A DNA stretch of 64,000 nucleotides from Rhizobium sp. Leaf262. Its GTDB lineage: Bacteria > Pseudomonadota > Alphaproteobacteria > Rhizobiales > Rhizobiaceae. Positions within the stretch are counted from its first letter, which is position 1; the number at the start of each line of letters is the position of its first letter. The notes under the pieces are model-generated. The model made no database searches. It was not told where the DNA came from and worked only from the letters and a program-made list of their open reading frames with translations. The translations under genes were made by a program, and so were the position numbers. The stretch spans positions 232,747 to 296,746 of the forward strand of contig NZ_LMMM01000021.1 of assembly GCF_001422245.1 (NCBI RefSeq). Direction: 5' to 3'. Of the stretch, positions 1 through 8,938 are shown piece by piece.

Positions 1-550
1 CCTTTCTCCCGTCCCACCGGGGAGATCGCTGCCCGACCCCGAGGTTGAAAGGTTTGCGTCACCCTTCCAACCCCAGCGCCGGTCCCGCCTCGCCGCAACG
101 CCTTGCGGTGTATCCGAGGGCGGAACGGGACCATTGTGCGGGTGATTCGCGCGCCATTGAGAAAGTTGCGGGGGGATTTCTGGTGTTTTTTGCGGGGTTT
201 TGGGTAAGGGATTGATTTGGTTGGGAAGTATTTTGGGTGTGGGTGGTTTGGGGTGCGTATCGTGAGGTTGGAGGTTGGGGCTTACCCCCCTCTGGCCTGC
301 CGGCCATCTCCCCCACAAGGAGGGAGATCGGCAAGACGGGCGCTCCCCGCTTTATCCGCAGCCTTTGAGGTGGCCGGGGCACCATCCACGAGTCGATCTC
401 CCCACCTGTGGGGGAGATGTCCGGCAGGACAGAGGGGGGTGAGCGGCTGGCTCTGCCAATCAACTAAAATAGCGGAAGAGAGAGCAATTCCAATATCTTA
501 AAAAAATCTCAATATGAGAAACCGCAAGCGAGACGTCTTGCCTCTCACCC
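1..550. other. Non-coding, repeat-bearing region at window start
   Basis: I see no credible gene here. The reading frames in both directions are low-complexity, G- or P/R-rich, and have no ribosome binding site or recognisable domain. Positions 1-35 look like the end of a truncated copy of the same element described at 281-443. The stretch 165-280 is strikingly G/T-rich on the plus strand. The region ends just after the stop codon of the minus-strand hydrolase at 551. Confidence 0.6.
281..443. repeat. Rhizobial-type intergenic element with inverted arms
   Basis: Two arms of about 52 bases, 281-332 and 392-443, are near-perfect reverse complements separated by about 59 bases. Each arm also contains an internal hairpin around CATCTCCCCC and GGGGAGATCG. 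The element has no coding capacity. Elements of this look are common between genes in rhizobia. I infer that it is a non-autonomous, palindrome-bounded repeat (MITE-like). Confidence 0.6.
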
Positions 551-1621
551 TCAAACCATCGGCACGTCAAACACCTCGCTCGGTCGCATCGGGTGGAAGC
601 GGTCTTCGGCAACACCGTGTTCACTCAACGCTGCCTTCAGCGCAATGATCGGGGCATCGATGGCTTCGTCGGTGAGCTGGACTGTGCCCCAATGGTGGCC
701 GCAGGCGTAGGCGGCGTTGCAGATTTTCATGCCTTCCACCGCTTCGGACGGGTTCTGGTGCTGGCCTTTCATGAACCAGCGGGGCTCGTAAGCGCCAAAC
801 GGCAGGTTGGCGAGGCGGAAAGAGCCGTGTTTTTTAGCAGCGGCGTGGTAATTCAGGCCGCCGTGGAAGCCGGTATCGCCGATGTGATAAATCTTGCCGC
901 TTGGTGTTTCGATGACAAAGGCGGCCCAGAGCGCCATGCGGCGATCGTTGAGGCCGCGGGCCGACCAGTGATGGCAGGGCTCGAAATGGATTTTGACATC
1001 GGGAGCGATGGTCAGCACATCGCCCCAGTCACCCACGGAGATCTTGGCCGCTTCGACACGGGTGCGGATGACGGCATCGTTGCCGAGTGGCGTGATGAAA
1101 TGCGGTTTGTGGTGGATGTGCAGCTGGTGCAGCGTTTCCGTATCCAGATGATCGTAATGATTATGCGTAACCAGCACGAGGTCGATCGGCGGCAGATCCT
1201 TGAACTGGATCCCCGGCGGATTGACGCGCTTGGGACCGGCGAAGCTGAAGGGGCTGGTGCGCTCCGACCAGACGGGATCGACCAGAATATTCAGGCCCGC
1301 CGTCTGGATGAGGAAGGACGCGTGGCCGACGAAGGTGACGCGCAGGTTCGTGCCACCAACACGCTCATCCGGTTTGACGAAGGGGAAGGGGCTGGGATAG
1401 GCGTCCGGCCATGTGGCCTTGTTGCCATCGAAACGCCACTTCATCAGGTCCATGAAGCCATTGGGCGCTTCGCCGCCGGGGTTGAAGAAGCGCACGCCAT
1501 CGAAATGATCCGACAGGGGCCCTTTATAATAGGCGCTGGCGCTGGACTGGCGCGCGTAAAGACCGCCGCCTGCCAGAAGCGCGCCGAGGAATGAGAGTTT
1601 GAAGAGGCTTCGTCTTTTCAT
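551..1621 (-). CDS. MBL-fold metallo-hydrolase, NAPE-PLD/RomA-like, exported
   Basis: A 356-residue protein of the metallo-beta-lactamase fold. The metal-binding HxHxDH motif is at residues 153-158 (HNHYDH), followed by later ligands in EPCHHWS and HIGDTGFHGG. The order GHASFLIQT, DPVWSERTSPF, motif, HWSARG is that of the N-acyl-phosphatidylethanolamine phospholipase D/UlaG-like branch, so a phosphodiesterase or hydrolase acting on a lipid-like substrate is plausible, though the substrate is not known. The N terminus MKRRSLFKLSFLGALLAGGG has basic residues followed by a hydrophobic stretch, suggesting export and periplasmic location. It is a single gene with an independent upstream region and faces the next gene head to head. 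Confidence 0.8.
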   Translation of the reverse strand: MKRRSLFKLSFLGALLAGGGLYARQSSASAYYKGPLSDHFDGVRFFNPGGEAPNGFMDLMKWRFDGNKATWPDAYPSPFPFVKPDERVGGTNLRVTFVGHASFLIQTAGLNILVDPVWSERTSPFSFAGPKRVNPPGIQFKDLPPIDLVLVTHNHYDHLDTETLHQLHIHHKPHFITPLGNDAVIRTRVEAAKISVGDWGDVLTIAPDVKIHFEPCHHWSARGLNDRRMALWAAFVIETPSGKIYHIGDTGFHGGLNYHAAAKKHGSFRLANLPFGAYEPRWFMKGQHQNPSEAVEGMKICNAAYACGHHWGTVQLTDEAIDAPIIALKAALSEHGVAEDRFHPMRPSEVFDVPMV

Positions 1622-1763
1622 CCCTCATGTGTAAGTCTGCGAAGCCCCGCATTCAATGCCGGCGGCGTCAGGCTTGTCGAATTTTGAAAAATTGTTGTAA
1701 AACTCCCGACGTACAACCATTTCGATTTTTCATGTTCGTAAACATATTTCAGGAGACGCCACC

Positions 1764-2345
1764 ATGACGATCCTCAGATTTCTTGCCCTTCCGTTTGTGC
1801 TTCTGCTCATGCTGGCGGCTACGGTGCGGGCCGAACCATTGCCCGAACCGGTGAACGGCGTGACCTTCGAGGAATGGGCCTCGGCCAACGGACGGATCGC
1901 CAACCATCAGGACAAGCAGGAGGTGATCGCCGTACTGGGTCTCGACATGCATTCCTATGAGGCCGTCGATGTTGCCTTTACCGAGGCGCTGAAGACATCC
2001 GCCCCCGATGGCGACGTCATGCGGGTGTTCGGCGAGGCATTCGGCGATCCCAACCGGGGCCGTTTCGCCAAGACCGAGCAGGTCGACATCGAGGGCAAGC
2101 TGGCGACGCTGGACGATTATGCGCGCGTGCAGGGGCATTTGCAGGCGGCAACCGAACTCAAGCTCGACCCTGCCAAGGTTCTTGAAGAGCATAACCTCAC
2201 GCCCTACGAGTTTTCGCAGGAAGCCGGGCGCTGGGTCCGCGTCATGGCCATGGAAGCGTCCAAGAGCTCAGACAATGTCATGAAATACAATGTCGCCATC
2301 GAGCGCTACCGCCTGGAATATCTCGCCAAAGGCTCGAAGAATTGA
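1764..2345 (+). CDS. Secreted protein of unknown function
   Basis: A 193-residue protein I do not recognise. It starts with a clear signal peptide: hydrophobic residues 5-19 and a likely cleavage after ATVRA at about residue 23. The rest is hydrophilic and helix-rich, with no cysteines and no catalytic motif that I can see. A good ribosome binding site (AGGAGA) lies about 8 bases upstream of the ATG. It stands alone between the divergent hydrolase gene and ffh. Codon usage and base composition match the neighbours, so it looks like a genuine resident periplasmic protein. Confidence 0.75.
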   Translation: MTILRFLALPFVLLLMLAATVRAEPLPEPVNGVTFEEWASANGRIANHQDKQEVIAVLGLDMHSYEAVDVAFTEALKTSAPDGDVMRVFGEAFGDPNRGRFAKTEQVDIEGKLATLDDYARVQGHLQAATELKLDPAKVLEEHNLTPYEFSQEAGRWVRVMAMEASKSSDNVMKYNVAIERYRLEYLAKGSKN

Positions 2346-2621
2346 TCTGACGGCGCGCGGACGACAGCAGCCGGAACGGCAAAAGCCAGCTTTGGCTTGA
2401 CTCTTGCCGCCTTTTCCTGTTTACCCGCGCCCATCAGCTGGCAGTTTCATGACCGCAGCCGCCGACCGGGACCCGCAAGGTATAGATGATCCCGGAGGCA
2501 AACATCCGACAGCGCGATGCGCCCTCGGGTGCTTTTTGGCTATGCCCTTTGCCGGGCGTCTTGTTTTTGACAGCAAAAGAACCGACGTTTCGGTGACCCC
2601 GAAACGAAGAAGGATGACGCG

Positions 2622-4199
2622 ATGTTTGAAAACCTCCAGGACCGCCTTGGCTCCATTCTGAATGGACTGACCGGCCGTGGCGCGCTTTCGGAAGCCGATG
2701 TGACGGCGGCCCTGCGCGAGGTTCGCCGTGCGCTTCTGGAAGCGGACGTGGCGCTGGAAGTCGTGCGGTCCTTTACCGACAAGGTGCGTGAAAAGGCCGT
2801 CGGCGCCTCGGTTCTCAAAGCCATCAAGCCCGGCCAGATGGTCGTCAAGATCGTCCATGACGAGTTGGTCGAGATGCTGGGCTCCGAAGGCGTGGCCATC
2901 GACCTGCATGCGGCTGCCCCCGTCGTCATCATGATGGTGGGTCTGCAGGGTTCGGGTAAGACGACGACCACCGGCAAGATTGCCAAGCGCCTGACCGACC
3001 GCGACAAGAAGAAGGTGCTGATGGCATCTCTCGACACGCGTCGTCCGGCAGCGCAGGAGCAGTTGCGCCAGCTCGGCGTTCAGACCGGCGTCGATACGCT
3101 GCCGATCATTGCTGGACAATCGCCGACCGATATCGCTTCGCGCGCCGTGCAGGCGGCCAAGCTCGGCGGCCATGATGTCGTGATCCTCGATACCGCCGGT
3201 CGTACCCACATCGACGAGCCGTTGATGATGGAAATGGCGGATATCAAGAAAAACGCCAAGCCGCATGAAATCCTGCTGGTCGCGGATAGCTTGACCGGTC
3301 AGGACGCCGTCAATCTGGCGCGCAACTTCGATGAGCGCGTCGGCATTACCGGCCTCGTCTTGACCCGTATGGACGGTGATGGCCGTGGCGGCGCAGCGCT
3401 TTCGATGCGTGCCGTGACCGGCAAGCCGATCAAGCTGATCGGCACCGGCGAGCGCATGGGCGAGCTGGACGAGTTCCACCCGCGCCGTATCGCCGACCGA
3501 ATTCTGGGCATGGGCGACATTGTTTCGCTGGTCGAAAAGGCTGCTGAAAACATCGATGCGGAAAAAGCCGCGGCGATGGCCAAGAAGATGCAGTCCGGCA
3601 AGTTCGATCTGAACGATCTGGCCGACCAGCTGGGTCAGATGAAGAAAATGGGCGGCATGGGCGGCATTATGGGCCTGATGCCCGGCATGGCGGGCATGAA
3701 GGACAAGATGGCGGCGTCGGGTTTGAACGACAAGATGTTCGACCGCCAGATCGCCATCATCTCTTCCATGACCAAGGCCGAGCGCGCCAACCCGGATATT
3801 CTGAAACACAGCCGCAAGAAGCGCATCGCTGCCGGTTCCGGCACGGATGCGGCTGAAATCAACAAGCTGCTCAAGATGCATCGCGGCATGGCCGACATGA
3901 TGAAAGCCATGGGCGGCAAGGGCAAGGGCGGCATCATGAAACAGATGATGGGCGGCCTTGCGGGCAAGATGGGCCTTGGCGGCGGAATGGGCGGCATGCC
4001 TGATCTGGCCAATATGGACCCCAAGCAGCTGGAAGCGCTTCAAAAGCAGGCGGAAGCCGCCGGTCTCGGCAAGGGCGGCGGACTGCCGCCGGGCCTTGGT
4101 GGCATGGGCGGAATGCCCGGTCTTCCCGGTCTGGGCGGACCGAAGCTGCCCGGTCTCGGTGGTCTTCCCGGCCTGCCCGGTTTTGGCAAGAAGAAGTGA
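2622..4199 (+). CDS. ffh: Signal recognition particle protein Ffh
   Basis: SRP54-type GTPase of 525 residues that binds 4.5S RNA and signal sequences and delivers ribosomes to FtsY at the membrane. The N domain covers about 1-95. The G domain has the P-loop GLQGSGKT at 107-114, DTAGR at 190-194 and TRMDGDGRGG from 248. The methionine-rich M domain runs from about 325 to 450 and includes the RNA-binding SRKKRIAAGSGT. The last 60 or so residues form a Gly/Leu/Pro/Met-rich repetitive tail ending in KKK, longer than in E. coli Ffh (about 450 residues). It heads an operon with the chorismate mutase, whose start lies 8 bases past the ffh stop, and then rpsP. Confidence 0.98.
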   Translation: MFENLQDRLGSILNGLTGRGALSEADVTAALREVRRALLEADVALEVVRSFTDKVREKAVGASVLKAIKPGQMVVKIVHDELVEMLGSEGVAIDLHAAAPVVIMMVGLQGSGKTTTTGKIAKRLTDRDKKKVLMASLDTRRPAAQEQLRQLGVQTGVDTLPIIAGQSPTDIASRAVQAAKLGGHDVVILDTAGRTHIDEPLMMEMADIKKNAKPHEILLVADSLTGQDAVNLARNFDERVGITGLVLTRMDGDGRGGAALSMRAVTGKPIKLIGTGERMGELDEFHPRRIADRILGMGDIVSLVEKAAENIDAEKAAAMAKKMQSGKFDLNDLADQLGQMKKMGGMGGIMGLMPGMAGMKDKMAASGLNDKMFDRQIAIISSMTKAERANPDILKHSRKKRIAAGSGTDAAEINKLLKMHRGMADMMKAMGGKGKGGIMKQMMGGLAGKMGLGGGMGGMPDLANMDPKQLEALQKQAEAAGLGKGGGLPPGLGGMGGMPGLPGLGGPKLPGLGGLPGLPGFGKKK

Positions 4200-4207
4200 G
4201 AGCTGGC

Positions 4208-4525
4208 ATGACCGATGCAGAGATAAAGGCCCAACTTTCGCAATATCGCCAGTCCATCGACAATATCGATGCGGCGCTGGTGCACATGCTGGCCGAACGG
4301 TTCCAACGCACCAAGGCGGTTGGCGTTTTGAAAGCAACCCACGAATTGCCGCCGGCAGACCCGGCGCGCGAGGAATACCAGATCGAACGTCTGCGCCGTC
4401 TGGCAAAGGACGCCGATCTGGACCCGGATTTTGCTGAGAAGTTTTTAAACTTCATCATCAAGGAAGTCATCCGGCATCATGAAGCAATTGCCGCTGAACA
4501 CAACGGCACCGACAAGACCGCCTGA
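4208..4525 (+). CDS. Chorismate mutase, AroQ type
   Basis: A 105-residue all-helical monofunctional chorismate mutase, converting chorismate to prephenate for phenylalanine and tyrosine synthesis. The opening helix with R14, S16, D18, D21 and the following LLAER-like segment ([17 protein letters not shown]) carry the substrate-binding basic residues of the AroQ class. No signal peptide is present, so it is cytosolic. I chose the ATG at 4208. A GTG at 4196 overlapping the ffh stop would add only four residues. It sits between ffh and rpsP, presumably co-transcribed, a placement typical of rhizobia but with no obvious functional link. Confidence 0.9.
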   Translation: MTDAEIKAQLSQYRQSIDNIDAALVHMLAERFQRTKAVGVLKATHELPPADPAREEYQIERLRRLAKDADLDPDFAEKFLNFIIKEVIRHHEAIAAEHNGTDKTA

Positions 4526-4557
4526 CCGGCGGACAAGCCATTATAAGGAGAAACAAC

Positions 4558-4935
4558 ATGGCACTGAAAATTCGTCTCGCACGCGGTGGTTCCAAGAAGC
4601 GCCCGTACTACCAGATCGTCGTTGCTGACGCCCGTTCGCCACGCGACGGCCGTTTCCTCGAGAAGGTCGGTTCCTGGAACCCGATGCTTGCCAAGGACAA
4701 CGCTGATCGCATCCAGATCAACGGCGACCTCGTCAAGGAATGGATTGCCAAGGGCGCACAGCCAACAGACCGCGTTCTGCGCTTCCTCGCAGAAGCCGGC
4801 ATCGCAACCCGCGACGCCCGCAGCAACCCTGAAAAGGCAAAGCCAGGCAAGAAGGCTCTCGAGCGCGTTGCCGAGAAGAAGCAGAAGGCTGACGACGCCG
4901 CTGCTGCTGCCGCAGAAGCATCTGCTGCCGAATAA
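4558..4935 (+). CDS. rpsP: 30S ribosomal protein S16
   Basis: Small-subunit protein S16, 125 residues. The conserved beta start [20 protein letters not shown] and the block [17 protein letters not shown] are both present. The core of about 80 residues is followed by a charged, alanine-rich tail (about 95-125) that many alphaproteobacteria carry. A strong ribosome binding site (AAGGAGA) precedes the ATG. It is third in the ffh operon, and a hairpin just downstream separates it from rimM. Confidence 0.98.
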   Translation: MALKIRLARGGSKKRPYYQIVVADARSPRDGRFLEKVGSWNPMLAKDNADRIQINGDLVKEWIAKGAQPTDRVLRFLAEAGIATRDARSNPEKAKPGKKALERVAEKKQKADDAAAAAAEASAAE

Positions 4936-4955
4936 TTCCGGCTTGCACGGTTATG

Positions 4956-4999
4956 AAACGGGTGGCGTGGATTTCCGCGCCACCCGTTTATGTTTATTT
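4956..4999 (+). terminator. Intrinsic terminator or attenuator between rpsP and rimM
   Basis: A perfect 12-bp stem pairs 4956-4967 with 4978-4989 (AAACGGGTGGCG with its complement) around a 10-base loop. The following sequence, ATGTTTATTTTG, is T-rich. It lies 21 bases after the rpsP stop and 66 bases before the rimM start. It probably reduces read-through, so that ribosomal protein and tRNA-modification genes are expressed at different levels. Confidence 0.75.
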
Positions 5000-5054
5000 T
5001 GACGGCGACATGCCGTACATAGATTTTAAAGACGAACACCGAAACGGACGACCG

Positions 5055-5627
5055 ATGGCAAAGCTGGAAAACCCCATTCTCATGGCCAAGATCGGCGCGG
5101 CGCAGGGGCTGCGTGGCGAGGTGCGGGTCAGCTCGTTTACGGACGATCCGACGGCGCTCGGCGATTACGGCAATCTGGTTTCCGCGGATGGCCGGGTTTT
5201 CGAAATTCTCGAGATACGCGAAGCCAAGACCGTGGTCATCGTGCGTTTTCGCGGCATCAACGACCGCAACGCGGCGGAAGCTCTGAACGGGGTCGAACTG
5301 TTCATCGAGCGCGATAACCTGCCCGACGACGGTCTGGACGAAGACGAATTCTACTATACCGATCTGGAAGGGCTGGAAGCCGTCGATGCCGAGGGCAAGA
5401 GTTATGGCTCCGTCAGCGCTGTGCACGATTTCGGCGCAGGCGATCTGCTGGAGCTGAAAGGCGCTGGCCGCCGTCCCGCGCTCATTCCCTTTTCCGAGGC
5501 TGCGGTTCTGGAAATCGACCTTGAAGGCGGCAAAATCCTGATCGACCCCTTGGCTGCCGGGCTGATCGACAATCCCGAAGATGGCAAGGATGACCCGGAT
5601 CATCCGATCTTCGGCAAGAAAAACTAA
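5055..5627 (+). CDS. rimM: 16S rRNA processing protein RimM
   Basis: Ribosome maturation factor of 190 residues that binds S19 and helps assemble the 30S head. The N-terminal RimM barrel starts [18 protein letters not shown]. The PRC-barrel part follows, with [36 protein letters not shown] and IDPLAAGL. The ATG at 5055 was chosen because the family begins just ahead of this block. The longer frame back to 4953 would run through the terminator hairpin. trmD begins one base after the stop, so the two are almost certainly co-translated. Confidence 0.96.
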   Translation: MAKLENPILMAKIGAAQGLRGEVRVSSFTDDPTALGDYGNLVSADGRVFEILEIREAKTVVIVRFRGINDRNAAEALNGVELFIERDNLPDDGLDEDEFYYTDLEGLEAVDAEGKSYGSVSAVHDFGAGDLLELKGAGRRPALIPFSEAAVLEIDLEGGKILIDPLAAGLIDNPEDGKDDPDHPIFGKKN

Positions 5628-5628
5628 C

Positions 5629-6330
5629 ATGACATTCAAGGCAACCGTGCTGACGCTCTACCCGGACATGTTTCCGGGTCATCTGGGCCATTCGCTGGCG
5701 GGCAAGGCGCTGGAGCGCGGCCAATGGCAGATCGAGCCGGTGCAAATCCGTGACTTCGCCACCGACAAGCACCGCAGCGTGGATGACACGCCCGCCGGTG
5801 GCGGTGCGGGCATGGTGCTGAAGCCGGATGTGCTGGCGGCGGCCATCGATGCCGTCTCGACGGACGATACACGTCCGTGCCTGCTGATGAGCCCGCGTGG
5901 GCGACCACTCACACAGGAGCGGGTGCGCGAGATTGCCGCCGGTGACGGCGTCATCATTATCTGCGGTCGCTTCGAGGGCGTGGACCAGCGGGTGATCGAT
6001 GCGCGCGATCTCGAAGAGGTCTGCATCGGCGACTACATCCTATCCGGTGGCGAGCCGGCGGCGCTGACGCTGCTGGATGCCGTGGTGCGCATTCTGCCCG
6101 GTGTTATGGGCAACGACCTCTCGGGCGTGCATGAGAGCTTCGAGGGCGGATTGCTGGAGCATCCGCACTACACCCGCCCGCAGGTGTGGGAGGAGCGCGA
6201 TATTCCCGCCGTTCTGACCTCCGGCAACCACAAGGCCATCGACACATGGCGGCATGAACAGGCGCTGGCGCTGACGAAAGAGCGCCGCCCCGACCTCCTT
6301 GTGAAGCCAAATCAGGCCGAGACGAAATAA
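5629..6330 (+). CDS. trmD: tRNA (guanine-37-N1)-methyltransferase TrmD
   Basis: SPOUT-class methyltransferase of 233 residues that places m1G at position 37 of tRNAs and prevents +1 frameshifting. It starts with the conserved [12 protein letters not shown]. The family block [17 protein letters not shown] is present. The trefoil-knot SAM site is visible as [26 protein letters not shown] and LPGVMGN. It follows rimM with one base between. Its last 19 bases overlap the 3' end of the convergent TSUP permease gene. Confidence 0.98.
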   Translation: MTFKATVLTLYPDMFPGHLGHSLAGKALERGQWQIEPVQIRDFATDKHRSVDDTPAGGGAGMVLKPDVLAAAIDAVSTDDTRPCLLMSPRGRPLTQERVREIAAGDGVIIICGRFEGVDQRVIDARDLEEVCIGDYILSGGEPAALTLLDAVVRILPGVMGNDLSGVHESFEGGLLEHPHYTRPQVWEERDIPAVLTSGNHKAIDTWRHEQALALTKERRPDLLVKPNQAETK

Positions 6331-7058
6331 TAGACCGAGAGTAACAGCCCCACCGAGATCACCAGGGCGCGGACGATCCATTGCGGGACGCGGCGGGCGA
6401 TATAGACGCCGCTGTAGCCGCCGAGGGCAGATGCCGGGATCATGATCAGCGCGGAAGGCCATGCCACCACGCCGCCGCCGACGAAGACGACGATGGCAAC
6501 GGCGGCGATGACCACCGCCAGCAGGTTTTTCAGCGCGTTGAGGTGATGATAGGTGCCGCCGGATGTGAGGCCCAGCACGGCCAGCATCATGATGCCCATG
6601 CCCGCGCCGAAGAAGCCGCCATAGATGGATGTGAAGAACTGGCCGGTGAGGCTTGCGGCATTGCCGGGAGAGCGCTCGGCGCTGGTGCGCGGGCGCAGCC
6701 AAGGACCTGCGGCAAACAAAAGCGTGGCGGCAAGCAGAAGCCATGGCACGAGTTGGCGGAAGGCCGGGTTGTCCAGCGACAGAAGCAGCAGCGCGCCTGC
6801 GGTCGATCCGGCGATGGAAAGAATGGCGAGAACGATGGCACCTTTCCAGTGAGCGCGGATTTCCGGCCAGTAGGCGATGACCGAAGTGACGTAGCCGGGA
6901 AACTGCACGATGGAGGAGGTGGCGTTGGCCGAAATCGGCGCGATGCCGGCAATCGTCATGGCCCCGAAGGTCAGAAACGTGCCGCCGCCTGCGATGGCGT
7001 TGACCGCACCGGACAGAAAGCCGCTGGCAAGCAGCAGCAGAATGATGAACACAGACAT
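6312..7058 (-). CDS. TSUP family (TauE/SafE-like) membrane permease
   Basis: A 248-residue integral membrane protein with about eight hydrophobic segments. It is built as two related halves, each opening with a Gly-rich motif ([16 protein letters not shown] near residue 15 and [14 protein letters not shown] in the second half). This is the TauE/SafE architecture, whose members move sulfite, sulfoacetate or other organic anions. The substrate cannot be told from the sequence. The ATG at 7058 was chosen over a frame reaching 7124 because a strong GGGAGGGG ribosome binding site sits just upstream and the first membrane segment starts immediately. Confidence 0.85.
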   Translation of the reverse strand: MSVFIILLLLASGFLSGAVNAIAGGGTFLTFGAMTIAGIAPISANATSSIVQFPGYVTSVIAYWPEIRAHWKGAIVLAILSIAGSTAGALLLLSLDNPAFRQLVPWLLLAATLLFAAGPWLRPRTSAERSPGNAASLTGQFFTSIYGGFFGAGMGIMMLAVLGLTSGGTYHHLNALKNLLAVVIAAVAIVVFVGGGVVAWPSALIMIPASALGGYSGVYIARRVPQWIVRALVISVGLLLSVYYFVSA

Positions 7059-7332
7059 GGCCCCTCCCGGCGCGTCATTGAGAGCGCCCCGATCCTCCAT
7101 ATCCGGTGACGCGGTGGACGACAATCAGGCAGCGACCGACAAAATAATGTCACAAGAGGGATGACAAATGCGTCGTCTTGCTGTAATGGCCCGCGTGGAA
7201 CTGGGGTTTACCCCTTTAACCGCAAGCAAAGAATGGTGAACCCGCTCCTGCCGCAAGGCATGGTCCCGAGACAAGGTTTCAAGGGATGACAGTTGAGCGC
7301 TCTGGCTGTTTCAGAAGAAATCAGAGGTTAAT

Positions 7333-7878
7333 ATGACCAACATTATCGCACAGCTGGAAGCCGAACAGGCTGCCAAGATCGAAGCCAAGCGTACGCTTCC
7401 AGAATTCTCCCCAGGTGACACCGTTCGCGTCAACGTACGCGTAACGGAAGGCAACCGTACCCGCGTACAGGCATACGAAGGCGTCGTTATCGCCCGTTCC
7501 GGCGGTGGCCTCAACGAAAGCTTCACCGTTCGCAAGATCTCCTACGGCGAAGGCGTAGAGCGCGTATTCCCGGTTTACTCGCCGCTGGTTGAAGGCGTTG
7601 AAATCGTTCGCCGCGGTAAGGTCCGTCGCGCGAAGCTCTACTACCTGCGCGACCGTCGCGGCAAGTCTGCCCGTATCGTTGAAGACACCGGCGTTCGCGC
7701 CCGTAAGCTCAACGACGCTGAGCGTCAGGCTGCTGCCGAAGAAAAGGCACGTATCGAAGCTGAAAAGGTTGCAGCAGCACAGGCTCTGGCCGCTGAGAAG
7801 GCCGCAGCAGAAGCTGCTGAAGCCAAGGCAGCTGAAGAAGCCGCAGCAGCAAAGGCCGCTGAAGGCGCAGCTGAATAA
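7333..7878 (+). CDS. rplS: 50S ribosomal protein L19
   Basis: Large-subunit protein L19 at the 30S-50S interface, 181 residues. The core (about 1-125) has [31 protein letters not shown] and [32 protein letters not shown]. The remaining 55 or so residues are an Ala/Glu/Lys-rich, probably helical tail absent from the ~115-residue E. coli protein. It is separated from trmD by the convergent permease gene and has its own upstream region of about 270 bases, which presumably carries a promoter. A strong terminator follows. Confidence 0.98.
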   Translation: MTNIIAQLEAEQAAKIEAKRTLPEFSPGDTVRVNVRVTEGNRTRVQAYEGVVIARSGGGLNESFTVRKISYGEGVERVFPVYSPLVEGVEIVRRGKVRRAKLYYLRDRRGKSARIVEDTGVRARKLNDAERQAAAEEKARIEAEKVAAAQALAAEKAAAEAAEAKAAEEAAAAKAAEGAAE

Positions 7879-7903
7879 TATTTCCCGTCATCGGGAATGT
7901 CTT

Positions 7904-7930
7904 AAAGGCGGTCTTCGGGCCGCCTTTTTT
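7904..7930 (+). terminator. Rho-independent terminator of rplS
   Basis: AAAGGCGG pairs with CCGCCTTT around TCTTCGGG and runs straight into a stretch of T residues. It starts 26 bases after the rplS stop. Confidence 0.9.
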
Positions 7931-8051
7931 CGTTTGGTGCTGGCGAGGCGATGATTGATTACGCTCGTCCCGGTGAGGCCGACTGCTGTTCGGTTTTGAT
8001 GGTCGAGTTATCAGGCTACCAGAAAATCAGGAATGAACGTGGCTACGCCAC

Positions 8052-8088
8052 TGCCGTCATCCTCGGGTCAAGCCCGAGGATGACGGCA
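8052..8088. repeat. Palindromic intergenic repeat (CATCCTCGGG family)
   Basis: A perfect inverted repeat with 16-bp arms (TGCCGTCATCCTCGGG and its complement) and a 5-base loop, TCAAG. It lies in the 308-base gap between rplS and the LysE-type gene. Apart from it and the rplS terminator I see nothing else in that gap. Related copies occur at 42294-42375 and, more divergently, at 46645-46679. Confidence 0.75.
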
Positions 8089-8186
8089 ACAGGGTGTGGT
8101 GCGCTCGTCACTCCCTAGCAAGCGTGGACAATTTGTTTGGTTTGCCAATCGGGACAGACGCCCAAAGAGGGTGGCGTTGAGAATTC

Positions 8187-8834
8187 CTACTTCGCCTGCG
8201 TCAGGAAAATCTTCACGGCAAAGAGAGAGAAGACGCCTGCGATGGAATAGTCCAGCCCGCGCAGGACCTTTCGGTTGCGCTGAAGCCAGCCGGACAGGCC
8301 ATCTGCCGCCATGACGATGCCGATACCGATGGGTAGCGCGACGAGGATGGACCAGAACCCGAGGAAAATCAGTTTTCCCGTGACATGCGGGTCGGACGCA
8401 CTGACGAATTGAGGCAGGAATGTCATGAAGAAGATGATGACTTTGGGATTGAGCAGATTGACCCACAGACCATTGAGCAGCGCCGACTTCTTGGACGCCT
8501 TCGCCTTTTGCTCCTTGGGACGCTCCATGACGAAATTCGAGCCTTTGCGGATGGCCTGAATGGCAAGCCAAACCAGATAGGCCGCGCCACCGGTTTTCAG
8601 CACCAGAAAGGCCGTCGGTGATGCCACGATCAGGGCTGCCACGCCGAAGGCGACAAGCATCGTGTGCACTGTAATGCCCAGATTGGTGCCCACCAGCGTC
8701 ATGAAGCCGGAGGTGCGCCCTTCACGCAAGGAGCGACTGATCCACAGCGTCATATCGGGGCCGGGGGTAACCGCCAGAAGCAGGATGGCGATGGTAAAGG
8801 CAATCAGGGTCGGCAGGCTGGGCAGAAAATCCAC
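8187..8834 (-). CDS. LysE/RhtB family amino-acid exporter
   Basis: A 215-residue inner-membrane protein with five to six hydrophobic helices. The LysE/RhtB signature is near the N terminus: LLAVTPGPDMTLWISRSLREGR at about 19-40, then GTNLGITVHT and the helix FLVLKTGGAAYLVWLA. Family members export amino acids such as lysine, threonine or homoserine lactone. The substrate here is unknown. A hydrophilic loop after residue 95, with many K residues, precedes the second half, as is usual. It is a single gene that may be read together with the upstream SDR gene on the same strand, 104 bases away. Confidence 0.88.
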   Translation of the reverse strand: MDFLPSLPTLIAFTIAILLLAVTPGPDMTLWISRSLREGRTSGFMTLVGTNLGITVHTMLVAFGVAALIVASPTAFLVLKTGGAAYLVWLAIQAIRKGSNFVMERPKEQKAKASKKSALLNGLWVNLLNPKVIIFFMTFLPQFVSASDPHVTGKLIFLGFWSILVALPIGIGIVMAADGLSGWLQRNRKVLRGLDYSIAGVFSLFAVKIFLTQAK

Positions 8835-8938
8835 GGCGGCACCACACTCGCAAGGGTTTGATGCATGTTCATAACGCGGTTTCCTCAGCCTGCCAAGCCA
8901 AACGAAAGAATGCCGCGCCCGAGGGCGCGGCAGGCATA

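Noticed and set aside
59-501. Two overlapping frames at the window start
   Set aside because: Both translate the inverted-repeat element and G/T-rich DNA, giving low-complexity proteins without start signals.
2404-2661. Plus-strand frame just before ffh
   Set aside because: It overlaps the ffh start in another frame, has Pro/Arg-rich composition and lacks any similarity that I can recognise.
4196-4207. GTG start for the chorismate mutase overlapping the ffh stop
   Set aside because: It would add only four residues; the ATG at 4208 has suitable spacing from a purine-rich site.
2421-4406. Long open frame on the minus strand opposite ffh (661 codons)
   Set aside because: It is the mirror of ffh and the mutase gene, is rich in His/Arg/Gly without any domain, and has no ribosome binding site. 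High GC leaves such frames open.
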